Positions 8,398 to 16,636 of a stretch of DNA of 64,000 nt are shown piece by piece. Under the pieces are notes generated by a model, which saw only the letters and a list, made by a program, of their open reading frames with translations, searched no databases and was not told the DNA's origin. Each line of letters starts with the position of its first letter. Within the stretch, counting starts at the first letter, position 1. The translations under genes were made by a program, and so were the position numbers. The DNA comes from Chelativorans sp. J32 (GTDB lineage Bacteria; Pseudomonadota; Alphaproteobacteria; Rhizobiales; Rhizobiaceae): assembly GCF_000518985.1 (NCBI RefSeq), contig NZ_JAEQ01000014.1:1-64000 (forward strand), given 5' to 3'.

Positions 8398-9105
8398 ATG
8401 GATCCTCATTCCCTGAAGAAGCTCAATCAGTGCCGCCGTGAGCGCCGCGCGGCGATCCTCGTGACCGATCTGGGCGATGGCCGTGACCGTGTCGTGGTGG
8501 AAGGCGATGCGCCAGCGGGAGAGCTGGGAGAGGCGCTCGGCGCTGCGTTTCGGTCCGGCAAATCCGGCACTGTGGAGGCTGACGGGCGGAATTTTTTCCT
8601 GAACGTATATTTGCCGCCGCCGCGCCTCGTGATGATCGGAGCGGTGCACATCAGCCAAGCCCTGGCGCCGATGGCAGGGATCGCGGGCTTCGATCTGCAT
8701 ATCATCGATCCCCGCACCGCCTTTGCTTCGCCCGAACGGTTTCCGGGCATCCGGTTGGATGCCGAATGGCCGGAGGACGTGCTGAAAAGGAGCCCGCTTG
8801 ACGCCTACTGCGCGGTGGCTGCCCTTACCCACGATCCGAAGATTGACGATCCGGCGCTCAAGGCGGCGCTGGAAGCCGGATGTTTCTATATCGGTGCGCT
8901 CGGCAGCCGGAAGACCCACGCGAAGCGGGTCGAGCGGCTTGCGGCGGCTGGCGTTCCGATGAGCGCCGTCGAGAGGATCCGTGCGCCAATCGGTCTTTCC
9001 ATCGGGGCTGCGAGCCCGGCTGAGATCGCCGTGGCTGTGCTTGCCGAAGTGATCGAGGCCCTCCGCTCGCGTGGACTGCAGGCCCGGAAGGGCGAGGCGG
9101 CATGA
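8398..9105 (+). CDS. XdhC Rossmann-domain protein
   Basis: 235-aa partner of the preceding gene. The N-terminal part (MDPHSLKKLNQCRRERRAAI...) is followed by the XdhC C-terminal Rossmann domain. PRLVMIGAVHISQALAPMA (about 77-95) is the nucleotide-binding loop, and YIGALGSRKTHAKRVERL plus a C-terminal PIGLSIGAASPAEIAVAVLAE block are typical. The start is the ATG one base beyond the previous stop; the longer upstream frame would overlap the XdhC N-terminal gene. The two halves are probably made together and associate. Its stop overlaps the start of the next gene in an ATGA junction. Confidence 0.86.
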   Translation: MDPHSLKKLNQCRRERRAAILVTDLGDGRDRVVVEGDAPAGELGEALGAAFRSGKSGTVEADGRNFFLNVYLPPPRLVMIGAVHISQALAPMAGIAGFDLHIIDPRTAFASPERFPGIRLDAEWPEDVLKRSPLDAYCAVAALTHDPKIDDPALKAALEAGCFYIGALGSRKTHAKRVERLAAAGVPMSAVERIRAPIGLSIGAASPAEIAVAVLAEVIEALRSRGLQARKGEAA

Positions 9106-10718
9106 AGTTCGGCACCATTGCGACTGAAGGGGCGGAAGGTGCGATCCTGGCTCACGCCACATTCGCGGGCGAGAAGCGTCTGCGCAAGGCCCACCGCCTG
9201 ACCGCCGGAGATGTGGAGGACCTTCTGCGTGCAGGGGTCAGGGAGGTGATTGCAGCTGTCCTGGACCCGGGTGACCTCAATGAGGATGCGGCTGCCGCCC
9301 GGGTGGCTGCCGCCCTCGTATCCGACCATGTGGAGGGGCGGCCACCCTCGACCGGCAGGGTCAATCTGCACGCCACCGAGGCGGGCATTTTCGTTGTCGA
9401 TCGCAGCATTGTCGATGCCATCAACCGCGTCGATCCGGCGATAACCCTCGCCACGCTTGAACCCTATGCCGCCGTAGAGGCGGGGCAGATGGTGGCGACG
9501 GTCAAGATCATCCCCTTCGCGGTTCAAGAAGGGCTACTGGCGCGGGCCGAGGCCATAGCGGGTGAAGGCTCAGCCTTTTCGGTCCGTCCCTTTGTTCCTC
9601 GTTCCATTGGCCTCATTCAGACCGTCCTTCCGAGCATCAAGGCGAGTGTGCTTGATAAGACCGCCCGCATTACTGAAGCGCGCTTGGCGCGATCGGTGAG
9701 CCGCGTCACCGGTGAGTTGCGCCCGGTCCACGAAGTGGAGGCGGTTGCCGAGGCGATACGCAAGCAGGCCCGTTCCAATGATGTAGTGCTTGTCTTCGGG
9801 GCTTCGGCTGTTTCCGACGAGAATGACGTCGTGCCTGCTGCCATCCGGAAGGCCGGCGGCGAGGTTACGCGGGTAGGCATGCCCGTCGATCCTGGGAACC
9901 TGCTGGTGATGGGCTCGCTCGACGGCAAGCCCGTGATGGGCGTTCCAGGCTGTGCCCGCAGCCCAAAGCTCAACGGTTTCGATTGGGTGCTGGATCGCCT
10001 GATCGCGGGTATCGAGGTTTCGCCCGATGATATCGGGGCCATGGGCGTTGGCGGCCTTCTGATGGAAATCCCGACGCGTCCGCAGCCAAGGGAGGAGCGG
10101 GCCACGCGTGCTCCGGCAAAGGTCTGGGCGATATTGCTTGCCGCCGGACAGTCCCGGCGGATGGGGCCGCAAAACAAGCTGCTGGCGGAGTTTGAAGGAA
10201 AGCCGCTGGTAAGGCGCATGGCCGAGCGTCTTCTTGCAAGCGGGGCAGCGGGCACCCTTGTGGTGCTCGGACATGAACGTGAAGCCTTATCGAATGCTCT
10301 ATCCGGCCTTGAGGCGAGAACCGTTTACAATACTGACTTTGCAACCGGGCTGGCGAGTTCCCTGAAAACCGGCATCCGTGCTCTTCCCCCCTCCGCCGAC
10401 GCAGCACTCGTCGCACTCGCCGACATGCCAGGCCTGACGACGGCCGACATCGACCGGCTGGTTGCGGCTTTCTCCGCGTCCGGCGGACGCAGCATCATTC
10501 GCGCCACCCATAATGGCAAGCGCGGCAATCCGGTGATCCTCCCTCGTGCGCTCTTTCCCGAGGTGGAGAAACTCGAGGGCGACACAGGTGCGCGCCAGAT
10601 CGTGGAGAGTGCCGTCGATGTGGTCGACGTCGAACTTGGTGCGGCGGCAAGTCTGGATGTGGATACGCCAGATGCCCTGCGGGCCGCGGGCGGCGTGCTG
10701 AATCCCCGGGCATCCTAG
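9102..10718 (+). CDS. Molybdopterin-binding / MobA-like nucleotidyltransferase fusion protein
   Basis: 538-aa two-domain protein. The N-terminal ~340 residues resemble the MoeA/MogA-type molybdopterin-binding region (LRKAHRLTAGDVEDLLRAG, VLVFGASAVSDENDVVPAAI, VDPGNLLVMGSLDGKPVMGVPG). From about residue 345 there is a nucleotidyltransferase domain with LLAAGQSRRMGPQNKLL, ALVALADMPGLTT and KRGNPVILPR. The LAAG and GNPV forms resemble the cytidylyltransferase MocA more than the guanylyltransferase MobA. It therefore probably makes the cytosine dinucleotide cofactor used by xanthine-oxidase-family hydroxylases (inference). It overlaps the XdhC Rossmann gene by four bases and ends the island. Confidence 0.87.
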   Translation: MKFGTIATEGAEGAILAHATFAGEKRLRKAHRLTAGDVEDLLRAGVREVIAAVLDPGDLNEDAAAARVAAALVSDHVEGRPPSTGRVNLHATEAGIFVVDRSIVDAINRVDPAITLATLEPYAAVEAGQMVATVKIIPFAVQEGLLARAEAIAGEGSAFSVRPFVPRSIGLIQTVLPSIKASVLDKTARITEARLARSVSRVTGELRPVHEVEAVAEAIRKQARSNDVVLVFGASAVSDENDVVPAAIRKAGGEVTRVGMPVDPGNLLVMGSLDGKPVMGVPGCARSPKLNGFDWVLDRLIAGIEVSPDDIGAMGVGGLLMEIPTRPQPREERATRAPAKVWAILLAAGQSRRMGPQNKLLAEFEGKPLVRRMAERLLASGAAGTLVVLGHEREALSNALSGLEARTVYNTDFATGLASSLKTGIRALPPSADAALVALADMPGLTTADIDRLVAAFSASGGRSIIRATHNGKRGNPVILPRALFPEVEKLEGDTGARQIVESAVDVVDVELGAAASLDVDTPDALRAAGGVLNPRAS

Positions 10719-10861
10719 CGCAGTAGATGCCGGTGTTCCTTCCTGCGCTTTTCTGGCCTGCCGATTATCTCCCCCCCAACTGGCGAGATTGCGCCAGCTG
10801 GCTGCTTCTGCATGTATTCTGCAGGGCTGGTAAGGGGAGGACCAAACGGAAGTGGCGCCTT

Positions 10862-11725
10862 ATGACCGCGCTCCTGGTCGGACTCGTAGGCTTGTCCGCC
10901 GTTCCCGCTTTCTCATTTGAACTCGGTTCCTTCAAGGATCGCCTCTTCGCCTACCCGCGCATATTGCAGGAAAGCGACGGTGGAGATTATCGCGTCGTGG
11001 ATTACCGCGAGATGCGGGACATCAATGGCCGGGACGCCGTACCGGAACGCCGGGTTGAAGGCCGATACGTCTCGACTGACATCCGCCGCCTGCAGCGCGA
11101 TTTGGTGGTGAAAACCAGCGCGGGGGAGATTGCCCATTTCGTGGTCGGCGCGACCGAAAGGGCGCGCGTCATCACCATCTATCTCCACGGCCAAGGCGGC
11201 AACCGGCGACAGGGCGTGGACGACTTTACGTTCGGTGGCAATTTCAACCGCATCAAGAATTTGATGGGGCGGAATGGCGGTCTCTATCTCTCGCCGGATT
11301 TCTCCGACTTCGGGGAGAAAGGGGCGGGGGAGGTCGAGGCACTCCTTACGCACTACGCCGAGCGCTCGCCTGGTGCCCCGATCTTCGTCGCCTGCGGCTC
11401 GATGGGCGGCGCTCTGTGCTGGCAGGTTGCACAATCCAAGCCCCTGGCGGGGCGCTTCGGCGGTTTTCTCCTGCTGGGTTCTCTTTGGGATCAAACCTTC
11501 CTGGATTCACCTGCTTTCCGCGATCGCGTGCCAGTCTTCTTCGGCCATGGCAGCCGAGACAAGGTTTTCCCGATCGAGAAGCAGGAGGCATTCTACCGCA
11601 CGATAAGGGAGAGCACCCCAGACTACCCGGTTCGATTCGTCCGCTTCGAGACGGGAACGCACGGAACGCCGATCCGCATGACCGATTGGCGCGAGACGCT
11701 CAACTGGATGCTGTCCTTGCGTTGA
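10862..11725 (+). CDS. Secreted alpha/beta-hydrolase-fold protein of unknown function
   Basis: About 287 aa from the ATG at 10862, which opens a signal peptide (MTALLVGLVGLSAVPAFSFE). An upstream in-frame ATG at 10727 adds 45 residues including a basic KRKWRL stretch. No convincing ribosome site sits at either start, so the exact start is unsure. The fold is suggested by ITIYLHGQGGNRRQG, a nucleophile-elbow-like ACGSMGGALCW in which the first Gly of GxSxG is Cys, and a late PVFFGHGSRDKVFP with a final His in GTHGTP. The substrate is unknown. It follows the molybdopterin gene but is not clearly part of that operon. Confidence 0.7.
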   Translation: MTALLVGLVGLSAVPAFSFELGSFKDRLFAYPRILQESDGGDYRVVDYREMRDINGRDAVPERRVEGRYVSTDIRRLQRDLVVKTSAGEIAHFVVGATERARVITIYLHGQGGNRRQGVDDFTFGGNFNRIKNLMGRNGGLYLSPDFSDFGEKGAGEVEALLTHYAERSPGAPIFVACGSMGGALCWQVAQSKPLAGRFGGFLLLGSLWDQTFLDSPAFRDRVPVFFGHGSRDKVFPIEKQEAFYRTIRESTPDYPVRFVRFETGTHGTPIRMTDWRETLNWMLSLR

Positions 11726-11751
11726 TGCCGCAATGACACGCCAGACTGCCG

Positions 11752-12792
11752 CTACGGCCCGCTTGCATAATCGAGCACCGTCTCCGGATTGATCTCGCCG
11801 TCATAGGACGCATCCACATCGTAACGGACGAGGGAAAACGAGCCCGACCGGAAGATCCATTGCCCGCTGGAAGACGCATCCCCCACGCCGCGCCATTTCT
11901 CGTGGGTGGTCAGCGTAAGCGTTTCCGGGTCGAATTCCGAGTTTACAAGCTGATCCTGCGTCTTGAAGCCAATGATCCGTACCTCCTCGACAGGCCCCTC
12001 CCTGTCCTCGTTCTCATAGCGGATATCGAGATCCGGCGAAGCAAAACTCAAGGGGAGGATCTCGTCATTCTCGTTGGCGAGAAGATAGACATGGATCTCG
12101 TTGTAAGCGCCGCGATCGCAGAAGAAGCGGAACAGCCGCGCCTCATGCGGCGGCGTGCCCTCAGCGTCATAGTCGTAGTTGAAACGCATGACGTGGCTCT
12201 GGGTCTCCGCCCCGCTTCCCGATCCTTCTCTCGAACAGATGCTGCCATAGGCGGTGTCGAAAAGTCGCTCGGCACGCTGCAACGTTGCGTCGGCCTCCTG
12301 CTGAACGCCTTCGCCGCAGTTTGCCGGTAGCGCCTCGTTCAGCGGACTGTCCGAAGGCTCAAGCGTCCCGCCCTCTATCTGAAGCGGCATATAGGGCGTG
12401 GTCTGCACCGAGGGCTGCACGAACCTGAATCTATAGCAGCCCGCAAAGACCTTCTCCGCGCCACCCGCTTTACGGGCCAGAATGGCGACCGGAAGCGAGT
12501 AGTAGATGCTCCCTGCAGCACCTTCTTCGCTGGCAGTGCCGGTAACCACATCCACGCTTTCGGTATCTTCGAATCCCGCCGCATAGGATTCCAAGTCCTT
12601 CGCCGGAGGCGTGCCGAAATAGGAAAATGCCCGCGCATATTCCCTGCGGTTGATCGCGTTATAAAGCGATTGCACCAGGGTTTCGGGGCTTGACCGGTCG
12701 TCCAGATAAGAGGGCTCCCCCGTCTGGGCCCGAACCCCGGGAGCCGTGAGCAGGACCGCGCCGGCGATAAAGAGGAGAATGCGTGGCTTCAT
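11752..12792 (-). CDS. DUF1176-like secreted protein
   Basis: 346-aa protein with a signal peptide (MKPRILLFIAGAVLLTAPGVRAQ). The N-terminal half has SSPETLVQSLYNAINRREYARAFSYF. The C-terminal half (KWRGVGDASSSGQWIFRSGSFSLVRYDVD) resembles the DUF1176 family. Several cysteines (CYRF, ANCGEG, SICSR, FFCDRG) could form periplasmic disulphides. Function is unknown. It converges on the hydrolase gene to its left with a gap of 26 bases and stands alone. Confidence 0.7.
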   Translation of the reverse strand: MKPRILLFIAGAVLLTAPGVRAQTGEPSYLDDRSSPETLVQSLYNAINRREYARAFSYFGTPPAKDLESYAAGFEDTESVDVVTGTASEEGAAGSIYYSLPVAILARKAGGAEKVFAGCYRFRFVQPSVQTTPYMPLQIEGGTLEPSDSPLNEALPANCGEGVQQEADATLQRAERLFDTAYGSICSREGSGSGAETQSHVMRFNYDYDAEGTPPHEARLFRFFCDRGAYNEIHVYLLANENDEILPLSFASPDLDIRYENEDREGPVEEVRIIGFKTQDQLVNSEFDPETLTLTTHEKWRGVGDASSSGQWIFRSGSFSLVRYDVDASYDGEINPETVLDYASGP

Positions 12793-12966
12793 AGGAACGC
12801 TCCGCTATACGCTTGGCCGATAAGGACGACTTTAAAGGATGTATTGGGCGCTTTCTGTGAAAGCTGCTCAAATTGTGCCGGCGTCTGCTCGATTTGTGTG
12901 GATCACGGCATATTTTTCTTAACGACCGGGCTCTAATTTGGCGTCGTTGTCTCTCAGGCGGTTTCC

Positions 12967-13389
12967 ATGACCACACGCGCGCCGCGCGACTTCGCAAGCA
13001 TGCTCGATGAGCTCCTCGCCGACAGGGCCCAGGAGCCGGATCGAGCACATCTTCTATCGGTGGACTATCTCTCGGTGGTCGAGGAGTTGCATTCCGGCCG
13101 GATCGTCTTCTCGGACGACAGCCTTCAGGCTGCCTATGCCGCCGCGAGCGAGGCTCGCGCGGAGGAACCGGTGGGGTCTGTCGATCCCGAGGATATCGCG
13201 CGTGAACTCGGGCTCGAAGGTGCGGCCAAGCTGCGGGAGCTCGACCGGCTGCGCCGAGACTTCGCGCTTCGCAATCATCCGGACCGCGTGCCCGAACACC
13301 TGCGCGCCCGTGCCGTCATTCGCATGCAGGTGGCCAACATGCTTATCGACGAGGCCAAGAGGCGGCGCCTCAGGCGGAAAAAGGCATGA
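12967..13389 (+). CDS. J-domain-like small protein
   Basis: 140-aa cytosolic protein. Its C-terminal third (about residues 76-138) looks like a divergent J domain: DIARELGLEGAAKLRELDRL, then the hallmark HPD tripeptide at residues 104-106 inside LRRDFALRNHPDRVPEH, then a helix RMQVANMLIDEAKRRR. J domains stimulate Hsp70 ATPase. The order is close to a DnaJ domain, but there is no G/F or zinc region and the N-terminal 70 residues have no recognised motif. Its last 20 bases overlap the end of the convergent MATE gene. It is probably real, given its own divergent promoter region and good codon structure. The co-chaperone role is inference. Confidence 0.7.
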   Translation: MTTRAPRDFASMLDELLADRAQEPDRAHLLSVDYLSVVEELHSGRIVFSDDSLQAAYAAASEARAEEPVGSVDPEDIARELGLEGAAKLRELDRLRRDFALRNHPDRVPEHLRARAVIRMQVANMLIDEAKRRRLRRKKA

Positions 13390-14767
13390 GCCTGTCGCGC
13401 TTCAACCAGCGTGAGAGAAGCAAAACGGCCACCACCGCCAGCCCGGCGCAAAGACCGATCCAGATGCCGACGCCACTATATTGCAGCGGAAAGGCGAGAA
13501 TGACGCCGAGCGGCAAACCAATGCCCCAATATCCCAGGGCCGCATAAAGCATCGGTATCGTTGTATCGTGCAAACCTCGCAGCATGCCGCTCGCTACCGC
13601 TTGAGCGCCGTCCGCGATTTGGAAAAGCGCTGCGAAGGCGAGGAATGTGACGGCCATCGAAATTACGGGCTGGTTCGCCGCAGCATCGAGATCCAGGAAG
13701 CCACTGATTAGAAGTCGCGGTGCAAGGAACATCAGCAGCGCCGTCATTCCCATGAAGCTTACGCCCATGACGAACGCAGTCCAGCCTGCACGCGTGATAG
13801 CGCCCGGATCTTCCGCTCCGTAGGCCCGCCCCACGCGCACCGTGACAGCTTGGCCCAGCCCCATCGGGATCATGAACGTCACCGAAGAAATCTGCAGGGC
13901 GATCGCATGGGCGGCAAGAGGCACAGTGCCGATGCGCCCCATCAGGAATGCGGCCACATTGAAGATTGAAACCTCGAAGGTGACGATGCCCGCAATGGGA
14001 AGGCCAAGCTTGAGCAGGGCCACAAAGCGCGGCCAATCGGGCCTCCAGAAGCGTCCGAACACTTTGAAGCGACGGAAATGGCGTTCGGTCGTGACGATCG
14101 CAGCCAGACCAACGAACATGAACGTGCTGGACAGGGTCGTGGCAAGGCCTGCCCCTGTCAGCCCCAGGGCGGGAAAGCCGAGATTGCCGAAGATAAGGCA
14201 CCAGGCGGCCAGCGCATTCAACGCGACCGCGAGAAAAGCGATGCCGAATGCCCAGGCTGGGCGCTCAAGTGCCGAGATGAAAGAACGAAGCACGATATAG
14301 AAATAGAAGGGCAGCGCGGCCCATTGAAGAGCGTGTACATACTGCTTCGCCCCGTGCGCGAGTGCCGCGTCCTGGCCCATTGCGAGCAGGATGGGCTCGG
14401 TGTTCCACAGTATAAGCCAGATGGGGACGCAGACGAGGGCGGCAAGCCAGAACCCCTGACGCACCGTACGCCGCACATCACGGACATAGCGGCGGCGCCT
14501 GCCGATTGCGCTGGCCATCATCGGCGATGTCGCCGACAAAAGCCCAAGGCCGAAAATCACCAGCATGAAATAGAGATTGTGGCCGAGCGTGCCGGACGCC
14601 AGTGCATCGGGCGACAGCCGTCCCAACATCATGACATCGGTGACCGTCATCGCAGTCTGGGCGAGATTGGTAAAGATCATCGGCCAGGCAAGCGACAGCG
14701 TCGCGCGTGCCTCGTAAAGCCAGAGATTGACCCGGGGCGCTTCCGCGTCCGTAGCCAGGGCTGACAT
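13370..14767 (-). CDS. MATE family multidrug efflux transporter (NorM-like)
   Basis: 465-aa integral membrane protein with about twelve hydrophobic segments in two similar halves. Family-like stretches are SLAWPMIFTNLAQTAMTVTDVMMLGRL (about 29-55) and IPMGLGQAVTVRVGRAYGAEDPG (about 300-322) at the equivalent position of the second half. MATE proteins expel cationic drugs or other compounds in exchange for Na+ or H+. The substrate is not predictable. It is transcribed alone and converges with the J-domain-like gene, sharing 20 bases at the 3' ends. Confidence 0.92.
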   Translation of the reverse strand: MSALATDAEAPRVNLWLYEARATLSLAWPMIFTNLAQTAMTVTDVMMLGRLSPDALASGTLGHNLYFMLVIFGLGLLSATSPMMASAIGRRRRYVRDVRRTVRQGFWLAALVCVPIWLILWNTEPILLAMGQDAALAHGAKQYVHALQWAALPFYFYIVLRSFISALERPAWAFGIAFLAVALNALAAWCLIFGNLGFPALGLTGAGLATTLSSTFMFVGLAAIVTTERHFRRFKVFGRFWRPDWPRFVALLKLGLPIAGIVTFEVSIFNVAAFLMGRIGTVPLAAHAIALQISSVTFMIPMGLGQAVTVRVGRAYGAEDPGAITRAGWTAFVMGVSFMGMTALLMFLAPRLLISGFLDLDAAANQPVISMAVTFLAFAALFQIADGAQAVASGMLRGLHDTTIPMLYAALGYWGIGLPLGVILAFPLQYSGVGIWIGLCAGLAVVAVLLLSRWLKRDRLMPFSA

Positions 14768-14984
14768 GACCCGCTTTCCCTTGAGACGATTGCAGCTAGA
14801 TGCCGCATGAAATCACGCGGCGAATCCTGATGGAACTTCCCGCTAGTTGCTTAATAGCGCCAATGCGACATTGGACAAGTCAATTTCTCTTCTTGGAAGC
14901 AGCAACTCCGTTGATCCTTTCCGCCGGAACGAATGCAGGGCTACCCTCAGGTCGGGCGCCGGTCGCATTCATCGCGCAAATGTG

Positions 14985-15004
14985 AACCGGCCATGCCGGT
15001 TTTT
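14985..15004 (+). other. Hairpin with T-run upstream of DUF1194 gene
   Basis: AACCGGC / GCCGGTT (14985-14991 with 14995-15001) with a three-base loop and a following T-run looks like a small intrinsic terminator. It is read in the direction of the gene starting at 15053 but lies before it. It could be an attenuator in that leader, or end a short upstream transcript. Confidence 0.4.
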
Positions 15005-15052
15005 CACAAGGCGTGAATTGCCGCAGGCGCAGCCTCACGTAAACTCCCATTC

Positions 15053-15895
15053 ATGTGTGCCCCAGGTCGACAATGGCGCTGGCGAATCCTGGGCACGGTC
15101 GCCGCGTTCATCATGGCCCTCCATCCCGGCTCCTCGCAAGCGCAGGAGGCGGTGGATGTCGAGCTGGTGCTGGCCGTGGACGTTTCCCTTTCCATGTCCC
15201 CCGGGGAGCTTGAAATCCAGCGGCACGGATATGCTGCGGCGCTGACCCATCCATCGGTCATTGAAGCGATCAAGAACGGGATGAACGGGCGCATCGCCGT
15301 TACTTTCTTCGAATGGGCAGGTGACTTCTCGCAGCGCGTCCTCGTCCCATGGACGGTCGTTGCCTCGGCGGAAGATGCTGAAAAGGTCGCGGGCATGTTG
15401 ACGGCCAGTCCATCCCAGAGCGCCCGCCGAACCTCCATTTCCGGCGCGATCAATTTCGCGGCCGATCTCTTCGCGGAAAGTCCCTATAAGGGCATGCGCC
15501 GCGTGCTGGATATTTCCGGGGACGGGCCCAACAATCAGGGACCATCCGTCACCGAGGCGCGAGATCAGTTGGTGGCCGGCGGCATCACCATCAATGGTCT
15601 GCCTCTGATGACGAACGACGGTTTCACCTCATCCTACGATGTCTCGGACCTGGACGAGTATTATTCCAATTGCGTGATCGGAGGGCCAGGCGCCTTCATG
15701 ATCCCGGTGAACGAGTGGTCTCAATTTCCGGAGGCCATACGCCGGAAACTGGTCATCGAGCTTGCGAACGATGACCAGGAAAAGGTGCGTCCGCCGATCA
15801 TGCTGGCCCAGGCGAGCCCTGCCTACGATTGCCAGATCGGCGAGAAGATGTGGCGCAACCGGTCCTGGATGTGGCAGGACCGGCAGTCACCTTAG
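15053..15895 (+). CDS. DUF1194 family VWA-like secreted protein
   Basis: 280-aa protein with a signal peptide (about residues 1-33, ending SQAQ). The mature part is a von Willebrand A-type fold with a MIDAS-like motif in ELVLAVDVSLSMSPGE (about 37-52). VLDISGDGPNNQGPSV (about 153-168) and CVIGGPGAFM near the end are typical of DUF1194, a periplasmic family of unknown role common in Hyphomicrobiales. A binding or scaffold function is inferred from the fold. No partner gene is adjacent. Confidence 0.85.
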   Translation: MCAPGRQWRWRILGTVAAFIMALHPGSSQAQEAVDVELVLAVDVSLSMSPGELEIQRHGYAAALTHPSVIEAIKNGMNGRIAVTFFEWAGDFSQRVLVPWTVVASAEDAEKVAGMLTASPSQSARRTSISGAINFAADLFAESPYKGMRRVLDISGDGPNNQGPSVTEARDQLVAGGITINGLPLMTNDGFTSSYDVSDLDEYYSNCVIGGPGAFMIPVNEWSQFPEAIRRKLVIELANDDQEKVRPPIMLAQASPAYDCQIGEKMWRNRSWMWQDRQSP

Positions 15896-16636
15896 TGCCG
15901 TTCATGGCCCTGCAGACGCGGCGGCGGGAGCCGGCTTTCACGGACAGGCGCCTGTAGCTCTTGCAGCGGCTTGGCCGCTCTCCGCTCATCGTCAGAGTGC
16001 ACCATTCGCTTTGGCCACCCAGCGTCGGTGGGCGTTCTTATGGCGGTCATCCGGTCCTGCTGGGATCATTGAAGTTTGACAGACTTCAACTTTCCCGGCG
16101 CGGACCAGATGGTCTGGCTGTTGAAGCCCACCGCTAGCGTGCGTTGCCGCTGGTACTACCGTTGCTTCCACCGGGGTTGCCAGCATTATCGGCTGGAGCG
16201 TTCTGCAAGGCTGGCGGTTGATTTGGCTGCGCAGGCGGCTGATTTTGAGGCGCAGGTGGCGGATTTTGCGCGGCCAGTGGCTGATTTGGCGGCGCGGCTG
16301 GCGTTGTTATTCCCCGTCTCCATGCGTCCAGGCGGGCATTAAAGCTGCTGACCGGCAGCCAGGAATTTGTCCAGCGGCCTCTTTCGGGGCCAATCTTCCC
16401 ATCTGGCATGTTACTGATCTCCGTTGCTGTTCGAACGGCATCAGTCCACCTGACGCCGGTGGCTCCTCTTCCAACGGCCGGCTCTTATTCCAAATTCGAA
16501 ACTATCGATGAATGTACCGTCGGGTCAAAGATCGCCTGCCGAGGTTCATCCCGCTCCCGGAAGAGGAATCTTCGACCCTCTCAGCATTCCAGTTCGGACC
16601 GGTAAACCCCTCGAAAGCTCACATCCGGGGCGAATA
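15896..16636. other. Intergenic region with no firm gene
   Basis: 741 bases between the DUF1194 gene and the GlxA-type regulator. The centre (about 16180-16310) is an imperfect short tandem repeat that encodes a Pro/Gln/Asn-rich stretch on the minus strand, listed separately. No RNA gene, IS end or clear promoter was recognised. Codon structure outside the repeat is poor in all frames, so this may be decayed coding sequence. Confidence 0.5.
16134..16409 (-). CDS. Possible Pro/Gln-rich low-complexity protein or gene remnant
   Basis: Open frame of 91 codons. The C-terminal half repeats variants of NQPPA/PAPQNQPP and then a Gly/Ser/Asn tail (NAGNPGGSNGSTSGNAR). There is no signal peptide or known domain, and the first 35 residues look unconserved. 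It could be the surviving 3' end of a longer gene with a proline-rich tail, or chance coding from a tandem DNA repeat. Nothing in the neighbourhood supports a function. Confidence 0.25.
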   Translation of the reverse strand: MPDGKIGPERGRWTNSWLPVSSFNARLDAWRRGITTPAAPPNQPLAAQNPPPAPQNQPPAQPNQPPALQNAPADNAGNPGGSNGSTSGNAR

